A DNA stretch of 64,000 nt from Paenibacillus oleatilyticus (GTDB lineage Bacteria > Bacillota > Bacilli > Paenibacillales > NBRC-103111), in contig NZ_JAHNZO010000010.1 of NCBI RefSeq assembly GCF_018998565.1, positions 124,001 to 188,000 on the forward strand, given 5' to 3'. The notes beneath the pieces were generated by a model. It was not told where the DNA came from and ran no database searches. It worked only from the letters and a program-made list of their open reading frames with translations. Position numbers and translations under genes: made by a program. Every line of letters starts with the position of its first letter. The stretch's first letter is position 1. Below are positions 8,459-17,297 of this stretch, in pieces.

Positions 8459-11050
8459 ATGATCTCTAACCAAAGGCTGCTGACCGCCCGTTTGCGGCCT
8501 CCCTCGCCCCGGAGAAACTTCGTGCCGCGCACAGCGCTGGACGCCAAACTGGAGCGTTTGACGGAGGCGAAAGTAACTTTAATTCAAGGAGCGGCCGGGA
8601 GCGGTAAAACGTCGCTCCTTTCCGCGTTTCTAAATAAAAAGCCGGAGCTTCCAGCCCGTTGGATCTCGCTGAACGCCGATAACAACGAGGTAGAAATGTT
8701 CTGGTATTACGTTCTGGAGGCGCTCAAGCCGGACCTGGGAGAGGCCGGCGAATCGCTGTTAACGCTGTTCGTCTCGAAGCCTCACGGTCAAGATATCGAA
8801 AGCTTCCTCGTGCTGCTTGTGAATCAGTTGGAGAGCCATGGAGGAACGCTGGTGCTTGTCCTGGACGATTTTGAGGTGATCGACAGCACCGGAGTTCTCG
8901 CTTCGGTACAATTTTTTCTCCGCTACGCGCCGCAGAGCTTCCACCTCGTTCTCCTGAGCCGGAGCGCGCCCTGGATGTACTTGGGCGATCTGCGGATGGC
9001 CGGAGAATGCCTCGATATCGGAGAAGAGGAGCTGCGGTTCTCGCCGGAGGAAACGAAGCGATTTTTGCAGATGACCCTGCAAATGTCCGTAGCCGAGGGG
9101 GATGCGGAGCGTCTGCATCGCGTAACGGAAGGATGGATCGGCGGCCTGCAGCTGACGGCGCTGGCGTTGGAAGCGAACCGGCAGGTGGCCGTCGGTCAGG
9201 TGCGCGCGGTGAACAAGTATGTAGTGGATTACTTGTCCAACGAAATCGTCAGCGGCCTGAAAGAACAGGAAAAGCGGTTCCTTCTTCAGACCTCGAACCT
9301 CCGCTATTTCAATGCTGACATCTGTGACCGGCTGCTGGGAACGGGAGACTCCAAGGCTATGCTGCGGCAGCTTGCCGACCGGCACTTGTTTCTCGTCCCC
9401 ATTGACGAGGAGGAGGGAATTTACCGGTACCATCATATGTTCGGGGAGTTTCTGCAGCGGCTTTGGCAGGAGGAGGAAGCCTCGAACAGCGCAGCCTGGC
9501 ATGCCCGGGCATCCGCCGTATACGAAGATATCGGCGATGTCGAAGAGGCGATTCGCCACGCTTTGCTTGCCGGCCGAACGGACGAAGCGATTCGCATGAT
9601 CGGTTTATTGGAAACGTCCGTGCAGGTGTGGGGGCATTTGCGCGAGCTTCCGATCGATGCGCTGCTGGAGCATCGGGACTTGCTGTTCCAGAGGCTCTTT
9701 TACCATCTGTGCAATCTGGAGATGGACCGCTGCCGCGACATGATGAATCACATCGGGCGCATTTCCCGGGAGGATCGCCTCTGGTCGATCTTATCGATGG
9801 CCCGATTGTTCATAGAGGATGACAGCAAGATGTCGAGATCGGACCCGCTGGATTGGATCGCGGAAATTGACGGGATGCATGTCAGCGACATCACCAAGGC
9901 TATTGCGTACATGACGGCCAGCATGATGTGCTCCTTCCGCGACAGGCATAAGGAAGCGTTAACCTGTCTCGACCAGGCAATTAAGCTTGAACGGAAGGCG
10001 CACAATCCGTACATTCACTTTTTTACGATTACGCTCAAATGCCAATTACTAGAAAAATGTGGAGAGTTGATCTTTGCGGAGCAGCTTTACCATGAAGTAT
10101 TCCAGATGTTGGAAAAACATACGATCGTAGCGCCGCTAAAAGTGAATGCGCTCATCGGCATCGCCGGGATCTACTTGAAAACGATGCGGCTGAACGAAGC
10201 GGAGCAATCGCTGAGACAGGCGGAAGCCGAGCTGAAAATCGATTATTTGTCATTGGATATGGCCATCGTCTATAACCGGATGGAGCTTGAGCTGCTGCGC
10301 GGTAACCGGGAGGCGGCCCTGCAGCTTCTCCTCAGGCTTGAAGCGATGGGCATTTACGAAAGCGCCCACTATGTGCCGGCTATCCTGAAATACACGATCA
10401 AGCTCGACCAGATTCGGACGCATGCGCTGGAAACGTTCGAGAAGGAAGCGGAACGCGGGGGGCAGGCCGGAACGCTGCGCACGGAGGAGCAGCTTGTCTA
10501 TGCGAAAGCTTTGGCTCACCGCGGCTTGCGGGAGAAGGCGCTGGTGCAGATCGACGACGTTTTGGCCGGAGCGAGAAAGCAGGCGGACTACTGGACGATT
10601 GTCGAAGCGGCGCTGCTGAAGCTTGAAATCATGGGCGTGGCAGGACGTGCCGATAAGCGGCAGCAGCTTCAACTGGCGCGGGAGGCGATTCACTACGCCT
10701 CGTCATACGGGATTAAGTCGCTTTTTGTGTTGGAGGAGCCTGCCATGCGGCCATATGCCGAGTTGCTGCGTCAAGATCAGGCGTCCGAGCTGTCTCTTAC
10801 CGAGAAGCGCTTCTTACAGGAATTGTTCATGCTATGGGGGCCCGAGGCCCCCGACGGCCAATGCTTAACCGACAGGGAGCGGGAAGTGCTCGAAGTGCTG
10901 GCAACGGGAGCGTCGAACAAAGAGATTGGCGAACGGCTGTGTATTTCGCTGGCAACCGTCAAAACGCACATCATCAACATTTACTCGAAGCTGGGGATAT
11001 CCGGACGGATTGAGGCGGCGGAGAAAGCGCGGCAGTTGGGGCTTCATTAG
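8459..11050 (+). CDS. MalT-like LuxR-family (LAL/STAND) transcriptional regulator
   Basis: An 863-residue signal-transducing NTPase. The N-terminal P-loop reads GAAGSGKTSLLSAF (about residue 44) with the Walker B LVLVLDDFEVID near 140. A winged-helix/arm region and a long helical TPR-like sensor region (about 350-780) follow, ending in a LuxR helix-turn-helix (LTDREREVLEVLATGASNKEIGERLCISLATVKTHIINIYSKL, about 800-845). Such regulators bind an inducer and ATP, oligomerise and activate promoters. It lies just downstream of the ABC-2 exporter operon, which is a plausible target. A strong terminator follows. Confidence 0.9.
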   Translation: MISNQRLLTARLRPPSPRRNFVPRTALDAKLERLTEAKVTLIQGAAGSGKTSLLSAFLNKKPELPARWISLNADNNEVEMFWYYVLEALKPDLGEAGESLLTLFVSKPHGQDIESFLVLLVNQLESHGGTLVLVLDDFEVIDSTGVLASVQFFLRYAPQSFHLVLLSRSAPWMYLGDLRMAGECLDIGEEELRFSPEETKRFLQMTLQMSVAEGDAERLHRVTEGWIGGLQLTALALEANRQVAVGQVRAVNKYVVDYLSNEIVSGLKEQEKRFLLQTSNLRYFNADICDRLLGTGDSKAMLRQLADRHLFLVPIDEEEGIYRYHHMFGEFLQRLWQEEEASNSAAWHARASAVYEDIGDVEEAIRHALLAGRTDEAIRMIGLLETSVQVWGHLRELPIDALLEHRDLLFQRLFYHLCNLEMDRCRDMMNHIGRISREDRLWSILSMARLFIEDDSKMSRSDPLDWIAEIDGMHVSDITKAIAYMTASMMCSFRDRHKEALTCLDQAIKLERKAHNPYIHFFTITLKCQLLEKCGELIFAEQLYHEVFQMLEKHTIVAPLKVNALIGIAGIYLKTMRLNEAEQSLRQAEAELKIDYLSLDMAIVYNRMELELLRGNREAALQLLLRLEAMGIYESAHYVPAILKYTIKLDQIRTHALETFEKEAERGGQAGTLRTEEQLVYAKALAHRGLREKALVQIDDVLAGARKQADYWTIVEAALLKLEIMGVAGRADKRQQLQLAREAIHYASSYGIKSLFVLEEPAMRPYAELLRQDQASELSLTEKRFLQELFMLWGPEAPDGQCLTDREREVLEVLATGASNKEIGERLCISLATVKTHIINIYSKLGISGRIEAAEKARQLGLH

Positions 11051-11061
11051 CGGTAAAAGTC

Positions 11062-11099
11062 AAAGACTCATACCGGCGCATGCCGGATATGAGTCTTTT
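11062..11099. terminator. Bidirectional intrinsic terminator
   Basis: AAAGACTCATA...CCGG...TATGAGTCTTTT is a long hairpin between the convergent LuxR-family and VOC genes, with an A-run and T-run on the two sides. Confidence 0.85.
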
Positions 11100-11138
11100 G
11101 CTTGCAGGCCGTTGTACGGCTGAGCGGGCGAACCGTTT

Positions 11139-11552
11139 CTATTCTTCGTGGTTGAACTGCCACTGGATACCGAATTTATCGGTTAATTGACCGTAGCACT
11201 TGCTCCAGAACGTTTCTTGCAGCTCCATGCCTACCTTGCCGCCTTCTTTGAGCTTATTGAAATACGTTTTAATTTCATCGATGTTTTTGCTCATGACGGA
11301 AAGGCTGATGTTGTTTCCGGCGGTAAAAGGCATACCCGGGAAAACGTCGGAAAACATCATGTCGCTCCCGTTAACGGTAATGCGGGCATGCATGACCAAG
11401 TGCTTGGCTTCCTCCGGCAGCGTGTGCCCCGGATTAGGCGGCGCATCGCCGAAAGTCATAATTTGCGGTTTTTCCGTTCCGAAAGCTTCCGCGTAAAATT
11501 CGACCGCTTCACGACAATTTCCGTTGAAGTTCAGATACACATTGATAGCCAT
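11139..11552 (-). CDS. PhnB-like VOC family protein
   Basis: A protein of about 137 residues beginning MAINVYLNFNGNCREAVEFYAEAFG, the hallmark of PhnB/YjdN-type (3-demethylubiquinone-9 3-methyltransferase-like) VOC proteins. The later motifs HARITVNGSDMMFSD and the terminal WQFNHEE also fit. ATG at 11552 follows GAAGGAG with an 8-nt gap, so the longer in-frame extension is not needed. Family members are dimeric betaalphabetabetabeta proteins of mostly unknown substrate. It has its own promoter region and shares a terminator with the regulator upstream. Confidence 0.85.
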   Translation of the reverse strand: MAINVYLNFNGNCREAVEFYAEAFGTEKPQIMTFGDAPPNPGHTLPEEAKHLVMHARITVNGSDMMFSDVFPGMPFTAGNNISLSVMSKNIDEIKTYFNKLKEGGKVGMELQETFWSKCYGQLTDKFGIQWQFNHEE

Positions 11553-11717
11553 TAATTTCGCTCCTTCGTTCGAATGGGATGGTCTGCAAGCACCGGCTAT
11601 GTTCACGCTTTCGTCGTATAGCCTTGCCTCTACCAGTATACCTCGAACCGGAGCCATTTTAAACAGCGTCATTCATGCTGTCAATCGGCACATGGAAAAT
11701 TTCAGGGGGCCCCGAAC

Positions 11718-12329
11718 ATGACATTCAAGCAGGATATTCACGACATCCTTGAAGATCTTCGCCAAAAACGCATACTCGACAGCGAGATAAAAGCTGCGCA
11801 TCGGATGAAAGGAACGACCGATGGACGGGTCTACACGCTTGCCATCAACGACGAACTGAAATATGTGTTGAAGCTCGATAGCCCGCAAAACATTTGTCTG
11901 GTTGAACGATGTGTTCAAGCTTATCCGGAAAGCCGTCTTTTGCCCATCGGGGATTATGATAAAGTTCAATCGTTGATTGAACGCATTTCGAAAGTGGAAA
12001 CCAAATATTTATTACACGGGGATACCGGTGTCCATAATTTCGTATTTCATCATTTTGAGCTGATAGGCGTCATCGATCCGTCTCCCATGGCCGGCCCGGT
12101 TACCTATGACTTTACATACGCCTTTTGTTCCTCCCCGGATGATTTGAACCTGGATACCTTGTTTGCCGCCTTCGAGCTACTTCGTCATAAACCAATTGAT
12201 CAATCAAGGCTGGTCGAAGAAACGATCTTTCAATTGTACTGCCGGATCGGCATCTGTGCGAAAGTCCATCCGAAAGATTTGGCGGGTTATTTAAAGGCGT
12301 GGGAGTACTGGAGAACTCTTCTTCCTTGA
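11718..12329 (+). CDS. Aminoglycoside-phosphotransferase-fold protein with internal deletion
   Basis: The C-terminal half carries the phosphotransferase active site: HGDTGVHNFVF (catalytic Asp and Mg-binding Asn) and GVIDPSPMAGPVTYDFTYAF (DFG-like Asp). The N-terminal lobe is present as far as KYVLKLDSPQNICLVERC, which contains the ATP-binding Lys. The two halves are joined by only about 35 residues, so the protein has 203 residues where the fold usually needs about 260-300. The hinge and first part of the C-lobe appear to have been removed in frame. Activity is doubtful, although the frame is open. The substrate (antibiotic, choline or other alcohol) cannot be told. Confidence 0.7.
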   Translation: MTFKQDIHDILEDLRQKRILDSEIKAAHRMKGTTDGRVYTLAINDELKYVLKLDSPQNICLVERCVQAYPESRLLPIGDYDKVQSLIERISKVETKYLLHGDTGVHNFVFHHFELIGVIDPSPMAGPVTYDFTYAFCSSPDDLNLDTLFAAFELLRHKPIDQSRLVEETIFQLYCRIGICAKVHPKDLAGYLKAWEYWRTLLP

Positions 12330-12431
12330 TAGCAGTTCGGCATGTCCTTGTGGACTATGGTTTTCAGGAATTATAATAAAACAATCAAAATATTTCAGGT
12401 TGTATTTAAAAGAACAGGGGTAGTAGCTTTC

Positions 12432-13415
12432 ATGGAAGCCAATGTGGTTCGTTATTACCGTTTCGGCGAGCCTGGCGAGGTGCTGCAGATCGAAACGAAG
12501 GCGCCGGTTGTGCCAGGACCGGGGGAAATCTCCGTCAAAATGCGGGCACGGACCATCAATCCGTCGGATGTGATCCCGATTCGGGGGGCGTATCCTCACC
12601 GGATTACGCTGCCCGCAGTCCCGGGTTACGAGGGGGTAGGGGTTGTAGAAGCCGTAGGGCCGGGAGTTCCGAAGCAAATGTTAGGAAAGCGCGTACTGCC
12701 TTTGCAAGGCGACGGTACGTGGCAGGACTATGTGACTATCTCTGCCAAGTACGCTGTTCCCGTCCCGGAAGACATTGACGACGATACGGCTTGTCAGCTT
12801 TACATTAACCCGGTGACCGCTTGGTTGATTTGCCGCGAGGCTCTCCGGTTAACGCACGGGGATGTGTTGGTTGTCAATGCGGCGGGCTCCGCCATCGGGA
12901 GAATTTTTGCCCAATTGTCATCTATTTTCGGATACCGGATGATTGCGCTGACGCGCAGCGACCGCCATACCTCCGAGCTGCTGCGTCTTGGGGCAGCCTA
13001 TGTGTTTAATGGGGCGGAAGACTCCGTCCGGGAGCGAATTCTAGAAGCTACGGCAGGCCAAGGCGCCACGGCGGCCATCGACAGTATCGGGGGACCCGAA
13101 GGCGAAAAGCTGGTGCGCTGTGTGAAAACAGACGGAACGATCTTGAGCATCGGGCTGCTTTCAGGTATTCCGGCCCTGTGGCATGAAGCGGCTCGGGGAA
13201 CGCAGGTCCGTGTCAAGCCGTTCTATCTCCGGCAATGGGTGCGGAATTCATCGCAGGAGGAATGGGCGGCGGTTTTTGAACACGTGCTGCGTCTCGTGCA
13301 GGAGAAAAAGCTGGCGATGATGCAGATCGGCGCCAAATTTGAATTGACGGACGTCAAAAGGGCGATCCTTGCCGCGGAATCGGGGATCCAAGGAAAAGTT
13401 CTATTATTGAGCTAA
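12432..13415 (+). CDS. MDR-family oxidoreductase (quinone/enoyl reductase-like)
   Basis: About 327 residues of the medium-chain dehydrogenase/reductase family. The GroES-like half has PGPGEISVKMRARTINPSDVIPIRG and PGYEGVGVVEAVGPGV. The Rossmann half has the dinucleotide-binding turn VVNAAGSAIGRIFAQL instead of GXGXXG, and GATAAIDSIGG. It lacks the catalytic and structural zinc cysteines, so it fits the 2-enoyl-thioester reductase/quinone oxidoreductase branch, which uses NADPH. ATG at 12432 was chosen because MEANVVRYYRFGEP matches the family start; the 30 residues before it do not. Confidence 0.85.
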   Translation: MEANVVRYYRFGEPGEVLQIETKAPVVPGPGEISVKMRARTINPSDVIPIRGAYPHRITLPAVPGYEGVGVVEAVGPGVPKQMLGKRVLPLQGDGTWQDYVTISAKYAVPVPEDIDDDTACQLYINPVTAWLICREALRLTHGDVLVVNAAGSAIGRIFAQLSSIFGYRMIALTRSDRHTSELLRLGAAYVFNGAEDSVRERILEATAGQGATAAIDSIGGPEGEKLVRCVKTDGTILSIGLLSGIPALWHEAARGTQVRVKPFYLRQWVRNSSQEEWAAVFEHVLRLVQEKKLAMMQIGAKFELTDVKRAILAAESGIQGKVLLLS

Positions 13416-13503
13416 TAAAACCTTCTGCACCGGATGCGGCAGGAGATGAACGCGGAATGGAGAAAATGGTAAGAAAGAAGTTGATTCGCTAGGAGGCAAG
13501 GCA

Positions 13504-15561
13504 ATGAACTCGATAGGGGATAAAACGAGAGAAATCGTGCGGGGCGTCTGCTCATTGGATTGTCCCGATCAGTGCGGCTTGCTGCTGCACAAAGAAGCGG
13601 GACGAATCGTGAAGGTGGAGGGAGATCCGTCGCATCCGATGACGCAGGGCGCCATATGCAATAAAGTGCGCCATATGGCCGAGCGGCTGTATGACCCGGC
13701 CCGTCTTCGCTATCCAATGAAACGAACGGGAAAGAAGGGAGATGGCGCATTCGAGCGTATCTCGTGGGAGGAAGCGATCGAGACGATCGTATCCAAGTGG
13801 AAGACGCTTAGCGCGACGGAAGGGGCGGAAAGCATCCTGCCGTACAGCTTTTACGGGAATATGGGGAGAATCGGAGCGGAAGGCATGGACCGGCGCTTCT
13901 TTCACCGGATGGGAGCCAGCCGGCTTGAGCAGACGATATGCGAAGCCGCGGGAACGGAAGGATACCGCTATACGATGGGCGGCAGCTACGGAACGTCCCC
14001 GGAGGATACGGTTCACGCCAAGCTGATTGTGATGTGGGGCATCAATGCGGTAAGCACCAACCTGCACCAAATCGTGCTTGCGGAGAAGGCGCGCAAGAAC
14101 GGGGCCCGTATCGTGGCGATCGACGTTCACCGCAACCGGACGGCCAAATGGGCGGACTGGTTCATTCCGGTTCGCCCGGGAACGGATGCCGCTCTTGCGC
14201 TTGGCCTGATGCATATTTTGTTCGAAGAGGGCTTGACGGACGAAACGTTCTTACAAACGTATACGGTCGGACACGAAAAGCTCCGTCAGCATGTGAAGTC
14301 GTATGACCCGGAATTCGTATCCTCCGTTACGGGCGTGTCTGTGGAAGACATTTATGAGCTTGCCCGGTTATACGGTCGTACGACTCCGTCCTTCATTCGG
14401 ATCGGCAACGGGATTCAGCACCATGACAACGGAGGGATGTGCGTTCGCACGATCGCCTGTCTTCCGGCGCTGACAGGCCAATGGATGCATCGCGGCGGCG
14501 GGGCGATCAAAGGTAACGGCAGCTATTTGGAATTCAATAAAGCGGCCCTGCAGCGTCCGCAATTGCGCAAGCAGCCGGTCCGCTCCGTCAATATGAATCT
14601 GCTGGGGAATGCGCTGCTGGAGCTTGATCCGCCGATCCGTTCACTGTACGTGTACAATTCGAATCCGGCGGTCGTTGCTCCGCATGCCGGCAAAGTACGG
14701 CAAGGGCTGATGCGCGAAGATTTGTTCACGGTGGTACACGACTTGTTTCTTACGGAGACGGCGCGGTACGCCGATCTGGTGCTTCCGGCGACGTCTTCCT
14801 TTGAGAACCATGATATTTACCGTTCCTACTGGCATCATTACGTCCAGATTCAACAGCCGGCCATTGAGCCTTACGGCGAAAGCAAGTCCAATCCGGACGT
14901 CTTCCGGCTGCTGGCCCAAGGCATGGGCTTCGAGGAAGAAGCTTTGCGCGATTCGGACGAGGACATGATCCGGCAGGCGCTGAACAATCCGGTCAATCCG
15001 AATCTGGAAGGCATTACGTATGAGCGCCTTTTGGAGGAACAGTACGTGAGAGCCAACGTCCGGCCGCTATTTCCGGGCAAGCTGCCTACGCCGAGCGGAA
15101 AGATCGAGCTCTATTCCAGGGCGATGGAGCTGAAAGGCCTTCCGCCCCTGCCTACGTACACGCCGCTACCGACGGACGAGGATGAAGAGTTACCGTTCCA
15201 ATTTATCCCGGCGCCCAATCATAATTACTTAAACTCGACGTTCTCGCATAATGCAAAGCATGTCCGGCTGGAAGGCGGCGAGCCGAAGCTCTACATGCAT
15301 GCGGAAGACGCCGAGAGCTTGGGAATCCGGAGCGGCGAACGTGTCCGGGTATGGAACTCGCGCGGCTCGTGCGAACTGACCGCGTCGGTGGGCGACGACG
15401 TCGTTCCCGGCACCGTCGTCAGCCAGGGCTTATGGGCGGATGCGGAAGGAAGCAGCCGTCTGGTGAATGCTCTGACCCCGGACCGGCTGGCGGATATGGG
15501 CGGCGGGGCCGTCTTTTTCTCGGGACGGGTACAGGTGGAGAAGCTGGAGAGCGCCAGCTAA
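13504..15561 (+). CDS. Molybdopterin oxidoreductase (DMSO-reductase family, YyaE-like)
   Basis: A 685-residue cytoplasmic protein with no Tat signal. The N-terminal Fe4S4 motif is CSLDCPDQCG (Cys16, Cys20, Cys24) plus Cys near 57 in GAICNK. The molybdopterin-binding body includes LIVMWGINAVSTN, FIRIGNGIQHHDNGGM, LPALTGQWMHRGGGA and the C-terminal barrel (FIPAPNHNYLNSTF, GIRSGERVRVWNSRG). Cys146 in TICEAAG might be a metal ligand. It would bind bis-MGD molybdenum, but no electron-transfer partner or cofactor gene is near. ATG at 13504 follows AGGAGG. Stand-alone homologues of this size occur in Bacilli; the substrate is unknown. Confidence 0.88.
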   Translation: MNSIGDKTREIVRGVCSLDCPDQCGLLLHKEAGRIVKVEGDPSHPMTQGAICNKVRHMAERLYDPARLRYPMKRTGKKGDGAFERISWEEAIETIVSKWKTLSATEGAESILPYSFYGNMGRIGAEGMDRRFFHRMGASRLEQTICEAAGTEGYRYTMGGSYGTSPEDTVHAKLIVMWGINAVSTNLHQIVLAEKARKNGARIVAIDVHRNRTAKWADWFIPVRPGTDAALALGLMHILFEEGLTDETFLQTYTVGHEKLRQHVKSYDPEFVSSVTGVSVEDIYELARLYGRTTPSFIRIGNGIQHHDNGGMCVRTIACLPALTGQWMHRGGGAIKGNGSYLEFNKAALQRPQLRKQPVRSVNMNLLGNALLELDPPIRSLYVYNSNPAVVAPHAGKVRQGLMREDLFTVVHDLFLTETARYADLVLPATSSFENHDIYRSYWHHYVQIQQPAIEPYGESKSNPDVFRLLAQGMGFEEEALRDSDEDMIRQALNNPVNPNLEGITYERLLEEQYVRANVRPLFPGKLPTPSGKIELYSRAMELKGLPPLPTYTPLPTDEDEELPFQFIPAPNHNYLNSTFSHNAKHVRLEGGEPKLYMHAEDAESLGIRSGERVRVWNSRGSCELTASVGDDVVPGTVVSQGLWADAEGSSRLVNALTPDRLADMGGGAVFFSGRVQVEKLESAS

Positions 15562-15573
15562 TCGAGAAACTCA

Positions 15574-15620
15574 GATATCCCTGGAAGAAGCCATAGTGCT
15601 TCCTCCGGGGATATTTTTTT
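15574..15620 (+). terminator. Intrinsic terminator after the molybdopterin oxidoreductase
   Basis: GATATCCC pairs with GGGGATAT around an inner GGAAG/CTTCC stem, followed by a run of T. Confidence 0.85.
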
Positions 15621-15630
15621 AATCTCAATA

Positions 15631-15650
15631 GACAATGATAATCATTATCA
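15631..15650. promoter_or_regulatory. Fur box upstream of the AraC regulator
   Basis: GACAATGATAATCATTATCA matches the 19-bp Fur consensus GATAATGATAATCATTATC at 18 of 19 positions. It lies about 80 bp before the AraC start and predicts iron-repressed expression. Confidence 0.88.
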
Positions 15651-15727
15651 ATTAAAATAAAGGCAGCTGCGTTTGTTATCCGGTTGCAGTTGATAGTTTG
15701 GTAAAGTGCGGAGGGGAGAAATAGAAG

Positions 15728-16738
15728 ATGTCAGAGCCTGGATTGACAAGTCAGGACGAGATGGATTCCTTCGTAATTGAGAGGTCCTCGATTCGCGAAG
15801 GATTTAAGCGCATAGAAGAATCCGGGAAATGCGAATATGTGCTTTCCGAAGGGACAGGCCAAGGCTACGCCAGATTAATCTCTTCCGTGAACAGGGTGCA
15901 TATCACGGATTTCGAAATGACGTTCCACCGGAAGATGGAGATCGAATCGGTATCCAACGCCGCCTTTGTCGATCTGTTTTTTTGTTTGGGCGAGGGCGCC
16001 GAGTGGAATGTGCAGGGGAGGATAGAGCGGTTTGATTTCGAAACGGACGAGAGCTTTTTGCTGAGCAATGCCAAAGGCAAGGAACGATGCGAGATTGAAC
16101 CCGGAAAAAAATACCGGTTCATGGGGGTCAAGCTTCATCCAATGACGTTTCAGACCATCCTGAAAAACATTTTTAAAGAAGAGGATTATGCCCCGAAGGG
16201 AAACCTCCGTGAGATTTTCGGGAAATATCCGATGACTCCGGCGGTCAAGGTCATTCTCCAGCAGATCCGGAACTGCCCGTACGAGAAATCACTGAGAAAC
16301 GTCTATATGGAAGGGAAGATTCTTGAGCTTATGGCTACCTATGTTGGGGAGGCTGTCTTGCAAAACGGGATAACGCATGGCTCTGTGAATCTTTCCAAGC
16401 AGGATATGATCAGCATCGGCAAAGCGAAGGAAATATTGGATCACAATATTGCCGCTTCCGTATCGTTGAACGAGCTGTCGAAGCTGGTGTGTTTGAACGA
16501 ATACAAGCTGAAGAAGGGCTTTAAAGAAATGTTCGGACAATCGGTTCATGCGTACGTGATCGATCAACGGTTGGAGAAAGCCCGCCTCCTGTTTGAAGAA
16601 AAAGGGATGTCGGTTAGCGATGCCGCATTTCAGGTCGGCTATGGAAATTTGAGCTTTTTTACGTTATCGTTCCGCAAGAAATTCGGGGTGAATCCGGGAG
16701 ACTATTTGCGTCATGTCGTTAAGTACAGCATGAACTGA
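15728..16738 (+). CDS. AraC-family regulator of iron/metallophore uptake (YbtA/PchR-like)
   Basis: A 336-residue regulator. Residues 1-220 form a beta-rich ligand domain of the PchR/YbtA type (ISSVNRVHITDFEMTF; FFCLGEGAEWNVQG). Residues about 230-330 are two AraC helix-turn-helices (VSLNELSKLVCLNEYKLKKGFKEMFG; VSDAAFQVGYGNLSFFTLSFRKKFG). YbtA and PchR bind ferric siderophores and activate uptake genes. Here a near-perfect Fur box precedes the gene, and an ECF-plus-YbtPQ-like importer follows 560 bp later in the same direction, with one small opposing gene between. It is most likely the activator of that importer. Confidence 0.85.
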   Translation: MSEPGLTSQDEMDSFVIERSSIREGFKRIEESGKCEYVLSEGTGQGYARLISSVNRVHITDFEMTFHRKMEIESVSNAAFVDLFFCLGEGAEWNVQGRIERFDFETDESFLLSNAKGKERCEIEPGKKYRFMGVKLHPMTFQTILKNIFKEEDYAPKGNLREIFGKYPMTPAVKVILQQIRNCPYEKSLRNVYMEGKILELMATYVGEAVLQNGITHGSVNLSKQDMISIGKAKEILDHNIAASVSLNELSKLVCLNEYKLKKGFKEMFGQSVHAYVIDQRLEKARLLFEEKGMSVSDAAFQVGYGNLSFFTLSFRKKFGVNPGDYLRHVVKYSMN

Positions 16739-16753
16739 ATAGGGTGAGTGTGA

Positions 16754-16781
16754 CTGTCGGCAAATGCCGGCAGTTTTTTTT
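16754..16781 (+). terminator. Intrinsic terminator of the AraC gene
   Basis: CTGTCGGC and GCCGGCAG form the stem around AAAT, followed by eight T. Confidence 0.88.
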
Positions 16782-16804
16782 AATTCTGGCTGTTAGAACG
16801 TTGT

Positions 16805-17098
16805 TTAGTTTTTGAACGATAACCCATTTTCCTGCAAAGCCGTTCTAAGTTTAGGTAAAGATGCCGGTCCCATCCCGTGAAATTGCAAAATCTCTTTTTC
16901 GCTATATTGTGAGAGCTGCTGCAACGAAGTAATTCCATGGTGTTCCAATGCTCGTCTCGCCGGTGCCGAGAGTAGCGAAAGAAATCCGTTGTCGGGTTTG
17001 CGTTCTTGATCACAGATCGGGCAGGAAGGACAATCGCTGCTTTTATAGTATTGGTGGCCATTGCTGCAAGTTCTTAAAGTTTTTTTCGAAGCTGCCAT
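16805..17098 (-). CDS. Small zinc-ribbon protein with RNA polymerase alpha-CTD-like domain
   Basis: A 97-residue protein. Residues 10-32 hold a Cys cluster (CSNGHQYYKSSDCPSCPICDQE) that could bind one zinc. The C-terminal 55 residues, APARRALEHHGITSLQQLSQ then EKEILQFHGMGPASLPKLR, are the double helix-hairpin-helix fold of the RNA polymerase alpha-subunit C-terminal domain, which contacts DNA and regulators. Such short stand-alone versions are seen in Bacilli; no function is established. The gene is on the opposite strand between the AraC regulator and the importer, so it is probably an insertion relative to an ancestral regulator-importer arrangement. Confidence 0.75.
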   Translation of the reverse strand: MAASKKTLRTCSNGHQYYKSSDCPSCPICDQERKPDNGFLSLLSAPARRALEHHGITSLQQLSQYSEKEILQFHGMGPASLPKLRTALQENGLSFKN

Positions 17099-17245
17099 TT
17101 TGCATCTCTCCCTATTCCTAAGGATTATTCCCTCTAATTATAGAACGAATGTTCGTGAATATCAAATATAAAAAATCCGGTTTCTGTTGATTTTGCTCCG
17201 AAAAGTGTTAGCCGTGCCCGCAAGATTTCTGCATACTTTGCTAAG

Positions 17246-17260
17246 AGAGAATGATTCTCA
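17246..17260. promoter_or_regulatory. Fur-box-like palindrome upstream of the importer operon
   Basis: AGAGAATGATTCTCA matches the 7-1-7 Fur core TGATAAT-N-ATTATCA at 11 of 14 arm positions and contains the perfect palindrome GAGAATGATTCTC. It lies about 38 bp before the first importer start. Confidence 0.75.
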
Positions 17261-17297
17261 ATTAGCTTATCGTACAATCGGGAGGAGACTACAAAGT

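Noticed and set aside
17187-17297. N-terminal extension of the S-component gene
   Set aside because: It would translate through the Fur box; the ribosome site points to ATG 17298.
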